Source of the DNA: Mycoemilia scoparia
Taxonomy: Eukaryota > Kickxellomycota > Kickxellomycetes > Kickxellales > Kickxellaceae
Direction of reading: 5' to 3'
Assembly (NCBI GenBank): GCA_027575805.1
Contig: JANBPU010000163.1
Coordinates: 1 to 36,226 of the forward strand
DNA: 36,226 nucleotides
Positions 16,901 to 26,375 of the stretch are shown one piece after another (the first letter of the stretch is position 1; each line of letters opens with the position of its first letter). The translations under genes and the position numbers were made by a program. The notes under the pieces were generated by a model, which was not told the origin of the DNA, did not search any database, and worked only from the letters and a program-made list of their open reading frames with translations.

Positions 16901-19627
16901 GCCATATCCAGAGGCACCAAGCTGACTCTTGTCCAAAACACCAGTCAACAACTCACCATCCATAACCAAGACATGTTCTTCCTCTTTAGAATTGATACCC
17001 CAGTATTTTCCGGGGACTTTACATTGTCCTCTAAAGTTCATTGGCTGGTATCCGTATGTCAAATTGAGTAACACAGTAGTGACTAGCTGTTTGCCCGTCC
17101 ACATGGGGCGGGGTTTAATAATGGCCGGTGGCACAATCATGATCTTGCCTTCTGGTAACTGGGGTTCATCTTCAGGACGAATTGCACCATACAACAGTTG
17201 CATATACTCTTCTCTAGTAAAGAATGTGTCACGCTTAGCCAACAACACACCAGCATCTATGGAGTCCATAATCAAGCCGCGAAGGGGACTTCCATCAGTG
17301 GGTTTGAGGTACTGGTAATCGGTGGATGCAATCATCATGGCTTCGGTACGGGCAGTTTCGGATTGTGGGAAATGCATGTTCATCTCGTCACCATCGAAAT
17401 CGGCGTTATATGTGTTACAGTTGGCATAGTGCATGCGGATTGTGCGTTCACCAGGCAAAACCTTGACACGGTGGGCCATAATGGAAGGTTTGTGAAGGGT
17501 TGGTTGACGATTAAGAAGGACATAATCACCATCACGCAAATGTCTGAATACCTTTTTGTTTACAACATTAGAGCGATCAATAAAGAGATTGCCCAACTTG
17601 GTCGATGAGGATCGACCAGATCTGACATTGGTCTTGTCCTGGGGAGTAAGCAGTTGGTTAGCAAGGGCAACACGAGACTCATAACTAAGTCGTTCAAGTG
17701 AAGTTAGGGATCCATCTTCATGTTGAACATGGCTGGCACCAGGCCATTGTTTGGATCCATTAATAACCGCTCTTCTCAACTCCTTGACATTGTATGGGGT
17801 TACAGGTTCAGGGTATGTTAGCTTTTCGGCAAACACCGGGGGTACACCAACCTCACAGGTTTCAACATTGGGGTCTGGGGAAATGACAGAACGTGCGGCG
17901 TAGTTAACACGCTTACCCATCATGTGCATGCGGAATAGACCCTGCTTCTTTTCAAGCAATTGGCGGATGCCGGGTGGAGGAGCTTCGCCACGAGAACCGA
18001 GGGTGGGGTTCTTGGAGCTGTCAAAGAGGTTGTTTACTTCTTGTTGAAGACTGATCCAGCTGTTGATGATACGAGCAAATATAACATCACTGCTCAGGCC
18101 ACTCTCAGGGGAGGATTGGCCTTTCGATACAGCCTTAGCAATGGATTCACCAGTATTGGCGTTGTCAACAGTTTCCTTGCCACCATGGACCAAATCACGA
18201 AGGTATACACAGGTCTTTAGGATCTTGCCCAAAAAGACGTTTTGGGAATTTTCCATAACCTCATCGTTCATGATCGAGGGTGGACGGTACCTGGTGGGGG
18301 GAATTGGTAACGTTTCGATGAAGAACATATCAGCCAGCTGTTGGCTGGACCGCTGGCCACGAATTAGTCTGTTAAGCTGGGCTCTGGGAGTTCCTTTCTT
18401 GGCATTGTTCTGGATATCCTCAAGCGTCTTGAAAGTAACCAAAACGTCAGGATCCTTCTGACCAAACAAAAGCTGAACCAACATGCTTTCATTGGTAAAG
18501 AGGAGACGCAAGTGATTGCGAATGTGCATAGGAGACAAGAACTCGGGCACATCCTTTAGGTCAGACTTAGAGGAGGTTTTGGTAGGGATAGCATCAATAC
18601 TATCGTACCTGTCGTCGCCGTCATCTTCGTCCTCCTCGGCAAACTCGTGCTCATCATTATCATTAATGTGCGACGAAAGTCTATTATCTTCTTCAGCCTG
18701 TGTATTATCAAACTTCTTTAGCTTATCTAGATCTTCTGTATCAAGCTTAAGCACATCCGGCTGTTTCATACCAGTAGCATGCATAATGATGCGGTGTTTC
18801 TTGGACAATGGCATTTTGAATATCTTTGTATATTCACCATGTCTCAACTTGGGATTAATGGCTCGACAGTTTGAACAAGCATCCTTTTTGCAACGCTTGA
18901 TAAACCTGTCAATGACACGGCTACGTTCCTGGTTAACTATCATGATCTTGTACTTTTGGCTTTTCTTGCCATCGTTAAGTTCTTGCTGTTGCTGGATCTT
19001 GGTTTCAACAAATTGATGAATTCTGGCAATGAACTCAGAAGAAGTTTCAGGGGCATCAGATTTTCTGGATCCATCGTCATCGATATGTTCAATATCCATA
19101 CCGTCACCATCACCTGTCTCTTCACCAATTTCGTCGTCTGCGATCGAACCCTTCTTTGCACCCTTCTTTGGGCCACTGCTGCCTTTCTTGTTGCCAAGAA
19201 TCATGCTCATATCTGACACTTCCATGGCCTCAGCCAACAATCCATTTTCCAGCAACGTCAACATGGCAATAAACTGGGCTTGTTCAGTCCTTGAAAGCTT
19301 GAATCGATGACAATAAAAGCACATACCCTGAAGTAAATTCAAAACTTCGCCAAACAAAAGGGTGTTGATGACTGGGCAGGGTAGATCGATGTGACCAAAA
19401 TGGCCTGGACATGAAAAGTGGTCCAACGAACAGGTCGCACACAAATGCTGTTTGCTAAATGGCCCTAAAGCTGGATCGTAGAGACCGCCCTTGGTGGGGT
19501 TGCCGAGGTTGTCAAGGAGTTGTGGGTTTACGATTTGTTTGACTGACATAGCTTTGATTTCAGAGGGGGTGTACAGCGTGAATGAAACGCCCGTGATACG
19601 GGAATTTACGGGTTTTGCGATGTTCAT
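13913..19627 (-). CDS. RPA190: RNA polymerase I largest subunit (A190)
   Basis: A 1904-residue homologue of yeast Rpa190 (1664) and human POLR1A, the catalytic subunit of nucleolar RNA polymerase I that transcribes 35S rRNA. It is in one exon. The N-terminus has the clamp zinc site CATCSLDHFSCPGHFGH (residues 63-79), CFYC (103-106) and CSNC (251-254). The RMHMMGKRVNYAARSVISPD segment near 566-585 and LLNRQPTLHKPSIM near 704-717 are universal in large subunits. NADFDGDEM (741-749) holds the three catalytic Mg-binding aspartates. The trigger loop TLNTFHLAGHG (about 1362-1372) follows SIGEPSTQM. An acidic, low-complexity insertion (about 1517-1646) lies in the jaw region, the usual site of a variable Pol I insertion but long here. 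Shorter acidic loops lie at about 165-190 and 310-345. The C-terminal part (FEGGYKPFNRTGI, SPFAKMSFETT) is well conserved. Confidence 0.98.
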   Translation of the reverse strand: MNIAKPVNSRITGVSFTLYTPSEIKAMSVKQIVNPQLLDNLGNPTKGGLYDPALGPFSKQHLCATCSLDHFSCPGHFGHIDLPCPVINTLLFGEVLNLLQGMCFYCHRFKLSRTEQAQFIAMLTLLENGLLAEAMEVSDMSMILGNKKGSSGPKKGAKKGSIADDEIGEETGDGDGMDIEHIDDDGSRKSDAPETSSEFIARIHQFVETKIQQQQELNDGKKSQKYKIMIVNQERSRVIDRFIKRCKKDACSNCRAINPKLRHGEYTKIFKMPLSKKHRIIMHATGMKQPDVLKLDTEDLDKLKKFDNTQAEEDNRLSSHINDNDEHEFAEEDEDDGDDRYDSIDAIPTKTSSKSDLKDVPEFLSPMHIRNHLRLLFTNESMLVQLLFGQKDPDVLVTFKTLEDIQNNAKKGTPRAQLNRLIRGQRSSQQLADMFFIETLPIPPTRYRPPSIMNDEVMENSQNVFLGKILKTCVYLRDLVHGGKETVDNANTGESIAKAVSKGQSSPESGLSSDVIFARIINSWISLQQEVNNLFDSSKNPTLGSRGEAPPPGIRQLLEKKQGLFRMHMMGKRVNYAARSVISPDPNVETCEVGVPPVFAEKLTYPEPVTPYNVKELRRAVINGSKQWPGASHVQHEDGSLTSLERLSYESRVALANQLLTPQDKTNVRSGRSSSTKLGNLFIDRSNVVNKKVFRHLRDGDYVLLNRQPTLHKPSIMAHRVKVLPGERTIRMHYANCNTYNADFDGDEMNMHFPQSETARTEAMMIASTDYQYLKPTDGSPLRGLIMDSIDAGVLLAKRDTFFTREEYMQLLYGAIRPEDEPQLPEGKIMIVPPAIIKPRPMWTGKQLVTTVLLNLTYGYQPMNFRGQCKVPGKYWGINSKEEEHVLVMDGELLTGVLDKSQLGASGYGLVHAIYELYTPQHAGRMLTIISRLLIKFFQLAGFSCRMDDLRLTPEGDKVRRKIIDAAKGLGTEVAYEYIGLKEHAEKVGYNDPGLANEYRKRMEEVLRHDNKLAMLDMLMSDATKSNVADKLLKATLPGNLLIGFPKNRFLVMTSSGAKGSNVNFSQISCCLSQQSLEGRRVPIMVSGKSLPSFVPFDSSARAGGFIADRFLTGLHPQEFYFHCMAGREGLIDTAVKTANSGYLQRCLIKHLEGLRVHYDYSVRDSDGSIVQFHYGEDALDVGKQKYLKKFDFAAANYRALRDKLRPRSAAHVLDDGVASSYSKKVAKKSGKKLNKYDPALSIYNPSRYLGSVSDKFYRELDEYIRGNPDKLVLASSKDKSADAPSKADKDTEIDNDYAKMPTALGQQLTRLAQTPPLKVVKECSSKNFMTLQLLNYMKSLVEPGEVVGLLAAQSIGEPSTQMTLNTFHLAGHGAANVTLGIPRLREIVMTASMTPKTPSMILPLLSSIGKEQAKIIAQSLSKVRMSDIVDYIEVYEKLVSQSAHRGGKLFSGGRTGGSGDAIGRTRQFRIKIQLFPMTELEAEYNLKRKDIEDALSNQFLANMERSIAKDLKKSYKKSTTAGGEEGEGEFDMPDIGVPLSKKSSAANGDDGEDDGTKKSSAGRQHDVDDDDDEVEDDDNVDGDATDSKVNSRRRQKATYDDEESDNENENAAATLEELGDELKALDAAAAAASSKGNKNSHTDSDSEVEDNTGLKNINVREADIIDRFTHVSGYTFQPERKPSRKSGDTDKGSWCEIILEFPAKTPKILMVNIAETVAKMTVVRETPGIDRCLVKAKASEKDTETCLQTEGSSLHSIWERALLPLTNEKDNTTKLEPWTDLERLRTNDIGGMLLTYGVEAARASIQREVFNVFDAYGIGVDNRHIGLVADYMTFEGGYKPFNRTGIQSNVSPFAKMSFETTCKFLTDAVLRGDYDNLNNPSARVVVGQPFVGGTGSFDVLMNL

Positions 19628-21054
19628 CTTTTTGAGCGGCGTCCTCTTCTCCTGCTACCTCTTCCTTGGTGTCTTTTGTGGGATTTTATTATATGTATTT
19701 TATAAGGGAAAAGAGAAGAAAGAAAAGAGTTTTTGCAGAACTTTATACCACTCTATTGGTTATGTATAAATATATAAAGCGATAGAGAGAGAGAGAGATA
19801 GAGAGAGATAGAAGGAATGCCCTTAGTGATTAATCCAATAAGCTCCAATGCAAACTTCCTAGCATAGTCTTTAGATTTTTTTATCCTCTGTGCTATGTTT
19901 GGATTTAAAATTTTATTTGATTATAATCAACGATTTATAATTTTATCAATATGGTCTTGATTCAGAGAGCTCAGATAGGAAAAAAATATTTTGAATCCTT
20001 TGTGGTGAAATTTCATTAGCGATCAATGGAGTGGTAAGTAGGAGTGGGACCTGAGACTTTGCCCCAATCATAGGCCATTTATTCTGCAATTCCAAAAAAC
20101 ACAAATTTCTCTAAGGGCTTGTGAAATCTGACTTTCTATGGGCGTGGGCTCAATTTTGGCAGTCAATGGATACAGAGCCACCAAGTTTGATTTCTGCACC
20201 ATTCAAAAATCTCTTTCGGATTCTGTCCGACTCTTTTCCACACATATGCCCCCCTTCTGCTCCCTCACTCCAGTTGCTCTTTCTCTCCACATTTTGCTCT
20301 CGTTTAGACACCACCTATATTTACTATTTTTTGTGTGTCCGGGTGTTACCTTTTCTTGTTGTTGAAAAAGTTTCGTACCTGAGCTCGCTATCCAAATTTC
20401 TGCAACTATTTTCTCGTCCCTTTAGAGATTCCAAGTAGGATACAGAGGGTTATTATAGCCTATAAAGTGCGCGCAATAAAGGAAACCTTTTGCATCGTCG
20501 TTGAATACAATCCAATCAAGGTTTCACGAAATTACCGCAAGCTCCAAATTAAATATATATTCTGGTTTAGCCGTAATTACTGGTAGCTCGATATATATAA
20601 AGGTTCGTACCAAAAACAGCTTTCGCCTTCCCTTATACATGTGCAATTTCTTGGGCCTATTCCAAATTTATTTGCAGTCACAATCTTTCGCTCCCTCAAA
20701 TTTGGTCTTCAGCTATCCTATTGAGCCCCGCCTATCACAACACTTTGCTCCACAAATATTTTCTATCACATCACGATGCTGATATGCTCCATTCCCAGGC
20801 ACATCAATTCCGACTTTTCTATAACAACGGTGGCGTATATGTCCATTGAGCCAGCCATTTTAATAAATACTCTATAAACATTAGACCCACAGCTAATAAC
20901 ATAGCATTGTTTTACTGTCATTGTTACTAACCTTAAAGCCCTTTTTATTTTGCAGTCAATCAGTGTTGTTAGCCTTTGCTGCTTCTAGCTGATTTGATCC
21001 ACCCGTGTGTCAAGAAGAAAGTCATCCTCTCTTTCAACCTTCGTGAAATACAGA
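19628..21054. promoter_or_regulatory. Divergent intergenic region, RPA190 / LARP1
   Basis: This 1.4-kb region lies between divergent start codons and must carry the RPA190 and LARP1 promoters. On the minus strand an AT-rich TATA-like stretch occurs around 19761-19779, about 140 bases upstream of the RPA190 ATG, next to a GA tract. On the plus strand a pyrimidine-rich acceptor TTTTTATTTTGCAG ends at 20955, about 100 bases before the LARP1 ATG. With the GTAAGT at about 20033 it could bound a 5' UTR intron; this is inferred. Open frames in the region (up to about 105 codons) have no recognisable domain. Confidence 0.45.
19781..19812. repeat. GA-rich microsatellite
   Basis: An interrupted GATAGAGAGA tract about 155 bases upstream of the RPA190 start on the minus strand, where it reads as a CT tract. 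It may lie in the RPA190 promoter or 5' UTR. Confidence 0.85.
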
Positions 21055-24000
21055 ATGGCTTCCACATCTGTTGCTGCCCAAGATAATAATAAAGCCACGG
21101 CTCCCGTCGCTGTCGAGTCTACTGCCCCCAAGACACAGAACCCCCAAGATACCGCCCCCACTTCCAGTACTGACAAGACCGCCGCAGATCCCGTAAAGGC
21201 AAACAGCAAGGTCTCGGTACCTGAGCCTGCCCCTGCCCCCGCTGTCAACGTCTGGGCTGCACGCAAGCAGGCTGTCACTGGTACTGATGGTCTTGCCAAA
21301 TCAAATGAACAGCAGCAGCAAGCCAAGAGCGCCGGTGCTACTGGTGCCTCAAAGGATATTGCAGTAGCTTCACCACCTCCAATTGATGATCCAACGTCGT
21401 GGCCTGATCCCGCCACGGCTTCGGCAACTGCAAATGATCCCAAGCATCACTCACAGACCCACCATGACAGATCGAGGGCTCCTGCTGCTACTGATGGAGT
21501 CCAACAGTCATCTTCAACCACTGCTTCTGCCCAAATAAAGGATGACAGCGCCAACGAATCTGCCGGATCCGCTACCGCTGCTGGCAAAAAGAAGGGCAAG
21601 GACAAGTGGATCCCACTAGAAGCCGACATAAAGTACACAAAACCCTCCAATGCCACATCTGGTTCGTCAGGTGGCTGCAATGGCTCTGGATCACGCAGAG
21701 GGGGTGACCGTAAGGCTGGCTCGAATAGTGCTGGAGGAAGACGGCCAGGAAGGTCATCCAACCGGAGTTCTGATCGTTCTCGCCGTGGTCAAAACCGTGG
21801 CCCCAGATCTACCGATAATGCGGAGGCCAATGCTGGTGCTGGAAAAGACAAGGCCCAGCAACAGCAGACCTCTTCTTCAGAACAATCGTTAGCTGCAGAT
21901 AGCAGCAAAAACTTGGGCGAACAGGCCACTACTCCTGCAGCTCAAGACCAAGAAGTCACCGGAGCTGATGGTTCAAGGGCAAGTCCTGCCAACCATGGAC
22001 GAACAGCAGGGCCAAATGCTGCTTCTGCTGACACTACCACCTCGTCTCAGTCCAGCGGTGGCGGTCGTGGAAGGGGTCGTGTCGGAAAGGGTGGCGATAG
22101 AAGAGGTGGTGGCCGCTCTGCTGCTGGTTCAGGAGGTAATGGCAACTACCGTGGTGGATTTGGTGGCCAAAGAGGTAGACCCCACCACCACCAGCAACAC
22201 CCACACTACCCAGGACAGCACTTCGTCCCACAAATGGGAGCCAATGCTGGCAGTGTCCTTCCAGTCCCTGCACCATTGCCCCAGCCCATCCCTCAAACCG
22301 AAGCCGATCTCAAGCTGTTCATTCAGAAGCAGGTTGAATACTACTTCAGCGTTGAGAATCTGTGCAAAGATGTGTTCTTCCGCACCCAGATGGATGCTGA
22401 AGGTTATGTTCCATTGACGCTGATCTCTGGCTTCAACCGTGTGAAGATGTTGACCAGCGACATGAACTTGATTATCCAGGCACTCGAGCCATCAAAGGCA
22501 GTCGAGATCAACGATGCCAAGGACAAGGTCCGAAAGAGCGGAGATTGGTCAGTCTGGCTATTCCCAAAACAGGCAAGTCTGGTTCATGAGCACCACCACT
22601 AATATAAAAATCAATAATTCTGCTGCACGAATAAATATGTCATACTGCAGAAGAAACTAAAGGATCGATAAGCGGGCCTTTCTATTATCATAACTGTGCT
22701 ATCATCGATCGATATTTGCTTTCAGAACATTGTATCACTACATGAAACTTTTTTTCTGGTTTAGGATGTGGTTCAAAGGCATACGGCGTCTCTTGAAAGT
22801 GAGTTGATGGAACAATAATAACACTCTATTATTATATATGCTCTCTCCGCCCACCCTGTCCTTTAGACATCTCCTTTACAACCCACCATCGCCAAAAACA
22901 CCACCTATACCTGCTACAAACACCAAACAACCACTGCAATCTCTATTGCCTACAACTCACTTCCTTCCTGCTTCTTCCCAAAACCCATCTTTCACTGCTA
23001 TTTCACACTGACCTATTTTGTATCAAATGTGTAATGTGCACCTGTGAGGGAATGTTCCACAGCACTCGAGCAAGTACAATTTGCTGCTACTTTGCCCATG
23101 AAGAGGATGTGCTGAGGTGGAATGACGGATAAGAACCCAACTTTTATAAATCAGCTGTGCTGAAACTATTACTATTATTGCTGCTGCTACCACAACACAC
23201 ACTATAAGAAGTTGCTTGACCTGTTAATTCGCATGTATAAACACATACACACACACATATATATATATATATTCCCACTATTGAAAACCTCCTCCCTCTC
23301 ATCCTATAAGCCAAATATAACTATAAATAAATGTTCCTTTTTCACCCCAATTTAACCCTTATCTAATGTTAAAAAGGACAACAAAAACATTTGTGGTGTT
23401 TTAGTAGCTGTGGTGGCGATGGTATTATGGTGGATTTAATATTGTGATGGTGTTACATAATACACGCTTGCTTACTAACAAATAAACCCCTCCCTATGGC
23501 TTCTGTATAGAATCCTCACCTGGACAAGCAACATTGGCCGCTAACAGCCAGCAGCAGCCCAGTCCAGCTGCTGTAGCTGCTAGCGTTCTGGGTAGACCAC
23601 CTCCACACCCATCTCTTCCTGTTCCATCAACTGAAGGAGGTGTTGAGGGATGGAATAGAGCAAGCCATGACCGCCATTCACAGGGATATGGTGGCCGTGG
23701 ATTTGGCCGCTCATTAAGACGTGGATCCCCATCCCCACGTATTGGCCCCAAGATTGGTGGTGGCACTAAAGGAGGCGCCGCTGGCCATGCCAGTGGTGAG
23801 TTTGGAGACAGCCACAACGAAGCTGATGATGACGATGACCTGTTCCAATTTGATGAAGAGCTCGAGGGAACTTCTGGAAGCAGACCCAATGTCAGTGGGG
23901 GTCATAAAGGTGCCTCTGGTCTTGGAATGAGCCTTGGTTCTGGTGTAGGAGGAGGAGCTGACGCCCAACGTCACCGTTCTCGCTCAAGAGTCCGGAACGG

Positions 24001-25609
24001 AAGTATCAGCCATGGTCAATCCCGCAGATCTCGCAGACTTTCTTCCCATGCCCACAAGGGAGCAGATGACAACAGCCACCTTTACTACTCCAGTTTGGAT
24101 GAGTCAAGTGGCTGGGGCTCAGCCATTGATGATTATGACGACTCTGAGGCCGAAGACATTGATGAGGATACCGTAGCCCGCCTCCTAATTGTTACCCAGA
24201 AGCGCACAAGAGATCGTACACACTATCACTATGACCGCAAGGCTGCCCACCAGGACTTTAATGAGATCATCAACGAGGGTCTTTTGCATTATGAGGAGGA
24301 TCTTCGCCTAAAGCGTCGTGCTGAGCGCATGAAGCGTGCCCAGAAGGTTGAGGCCATTGACTCTGAACAGTTTGCCCAGCTTCAGCAGGCTGCCCAATCT
24401 GCCTTGCCAACACCCCAGGCAGAGAGCGGCAACTCTAAGCAGAGAAGACGCAACCGCAGAAAGCAACGCCGCCCAGCGGCCAAGTTCATTCCTGTCCATG
24501 ATGAAGCGACAGGTAGCAGCAGAAACCCACAGCAACGCAAGGCATCTGTCAGCACAAATATGGGCGGATCATATGGCAAATCACCAGCCTTTGGCACTGC
24601 TGGTGGACGCTCATTCAATGCCAATACTGGTCTTCCCGGTGGCCGCCGTCCCAAAGACTCCCGCAGGTATCATGCCCAGGCACCAGTTGGTTGGGTCGTT
24701 GGTAACGAGGCCTACCACTACACTGAGCAAGATTTGGCCCACTCGATGCAGTCTCCTAGCTCAGGATTTGGTTACATGCCAGGCTCTCACCAGTCCAACT
24801 TTGGCTCATACATGGAGTCTCATATGGTTGGAAGCATTGGGTCTATGATCTACAACCACCAGGGCGGTGCTGCCAGCGTAGGCAGTAACCATGGCCAATC
24901 CCACAGGCATTCTTGCTCCCGCTGTGAGCACCCTTCGCATGAGCTTTTGCGTGAGAATGGCTTTGTCCAGCACAAGTACTATCGCTACCATGCCAAGGCA
25001 CTTCGTGAACGTCGCCGCTTGGGTGTTGGCCAATCCCAGGAAATGAACACCCTGTTCCGCTTCTGGTCCCACTTTTTGCGTGATACTTTCAGCAGGAGCA
25101 TGTACAGGGAATTCAAGAAGCTTGCACTTGAGGATGCTGACTCCCACTACCGCTATGGTCTTGAATGCTTGTTCAGATTCTATTCTTATGGTCTTGAAAA
25201 GAAGTTCAGAAAAGATATCTTTGAAGATTTCCAGAACTTGACATCTGATGACTACTTCAATCGCAATGAGCTGTATGGCCTTGAGAAGTTCTGGGCCTAC
25301 CTTTACTATCGCAAGCAGAAGCAGCAGAAGGAGGAGCTCACCATTAAGGAGGATTTACAAAAGGCGTTGGACAAGTTCAAGTCATTTGATGACTTTAAGA
25401 AAGCCAATGCTGCTGCTAAGGCTGCCTCTGTTGTGGCTTCATCACAACCAGCACCAGGTGCACCATCATCATTGACATTAGAAGTCCCAGAAGAATCATC
25501 AACTGAGCAAGAGAAGAAGCAGGGTATCACATTTGCTTCTGGAATCGGAGGAATCGGAGCTGTGGTCGATAGCTCACAGACTAGTGATCAGGTTGTTCCT
25601 CAGTCCTAA
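21055..25609 (+). CDS. LARP1: La-related protein 1 (LARP1), three exons
   Basis: Predicted CDS: 21055-22572, 22765-22798 and 23511-25609, 1216 residues. LARP1 is a cytoplasmic RNA-binding protein that, in animals, binds the cap and 5' terminal oligopyrimidine tract of ribosomal-protein mRNAs downstream of TOR. The N-terminus is disordered and Ala/Ser/Gln-rich. An RGG-like Gly/Arg region covers about 332-375. The La motif (about 415-495) has [20 protein letters not shown] and the [11 protein letters not shown] core. After the joins ([21 protein letters not shown]), a long disordered linker leads to the DM15 region (about 996-1120), whose repeats include [27 protein letters not shown] and [14 protein letters not shown], the LARP1 hallmark. 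The two halves read separately would look like a La-motif protein and an orphan DM15 protein. Phase agreement and total length divisible by three support one gene. Start: first in-frame ATG, CAGAATGGCT. Confidence 0.88.
22573..22764 (+). other. LARP1 intron 1 (GC-AG type)
   Basis: The donor CAG/GCAAGT is the classic strong form of the rare GC donor. The acceptor is TTTTTTTCTGGTTTAG, preceded by a pyrimidine tract. It is 192 bases long, in phase 0. Without splicing, the reading frame stops 30 bases past the donor. Confidence 0.8.
22765..22798 (+). other. LARP1 34-nt micro-exon
   Basis: Flanked by a pyrimidine-rich AG acceptor and a GTGAGT donor. It enters in phase 0, encodes [11 protein letters not shown] plus one base, and exits in phase 1. 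That is exactly the phase needed by the third exon, which begins with the last two bases of a Lys codon. Confidence 0.8.
22799..23510 (+). other. LARP1 intron 2
   Basis: A 712-base intron with donor GTGAGT, a perfect TACTAAC branch site at 23473-23479 and acceptor TTCTGTATAG, 31 bases beyond the branch site. It contains a CA/TA microsatellite at about 23241-23272 and no open frame with a recognisable domain. Confidence 0.82.
23241..23272. repeat. CA/TA compound microsatellite in LARP1 intron 2
   Basis: ACACATACACACACACAT runs into an AT dinucleotide tract. It lies inside the intron, so length changes would not affect the protein. Confidence 0.85.
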
Positions 25610-26375
25610 ATTATTTGTTTATAATCAATTGCTCCAAATAGTAGAGTGACTATAACAACTACTATACTCAGCAGCAATAGCAGTATTGATATACTTTAAT
25701 TCCTCTAAGCTATACTATACATCTACGGCCAGATTATACATCATATATAAATATATTAAAATACTTATTCTGGCGTCTCTATATATTTTTTCCTTTTTTA
25801 TTTCAATCTTTTGTTTGTCTCTCTCTCTCCTCTCTCTCTCTCTCTTACTATTTCATATCGAATTATTTATATAATTGTCTTTCCCTTTTTTATACTTTTT
25901 GTTTCTTTTTTCTTTTTATTATAACCCTAAACCAAAAATACATATAAACTCAAACACCACACTATAACCTTCGAAATAATAATGCTCAATTAAGTTGATC
26001 TCCAATAATTCTTGTAAGCCTCTTTCCCTAGAAAGAACATATAAAAAATTTCAACTTGATTTAATCGCTCTTCAATCAATGTGGCAGGGGATTAAATTAG
26101 ATGTATTTTTATGTGTAGTGTTGATGATGAAGGCAGAGTTTGCTAGCTAGAAAAAAAAGCAGAGCAATAGCTGATTCTCTAATAAAAAAGTATTTAGTAG
26201 GGGGTGGGTATTTGGAACCGTACAAATAGGTTACTACAACTAATAAACCTATACTTTTGTACTTCTGTCTGTCTTTATTAAATTGCTTTATACTTTGAGG
26301 TTTGGCTTTTTTACATTTCTCTTTTTCCGACTGAAATTAAACCAAGTCAGGAAGAAGTATAAAATATAGAATAGT
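25610..26375. promoter_or_regulatory. Intergenic region, LARP1 3' / URB1 5'
   Basis: AT-rich 766-base spacer between two genes in the same orientation. The left part should carry the LARP1 3' UTR and the right part the URB1 promoter. A CT tract lies at 25818-25845. Small open frames (such as 25686-25874) are hydrophobic AT-driven sequence with no domain. Confidence 0.5.
25818..25845. repeat. CT microsatellite
   Basis: A nearly pure TC dinucleotide run of 28 bases, interrupted once by CC, in the LARP1-URB1 spacer. Confidence 0.9.

Noticed and set aside
23534..25609. Separate DM15-only gene starting inside 23534
   Set aside because: It has no ATG near the start, a strong acceptor with a TACTAAC branch site just upstream, and phase-perfect joining to the La-motif exons. 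One LARP1 gene explains it better.
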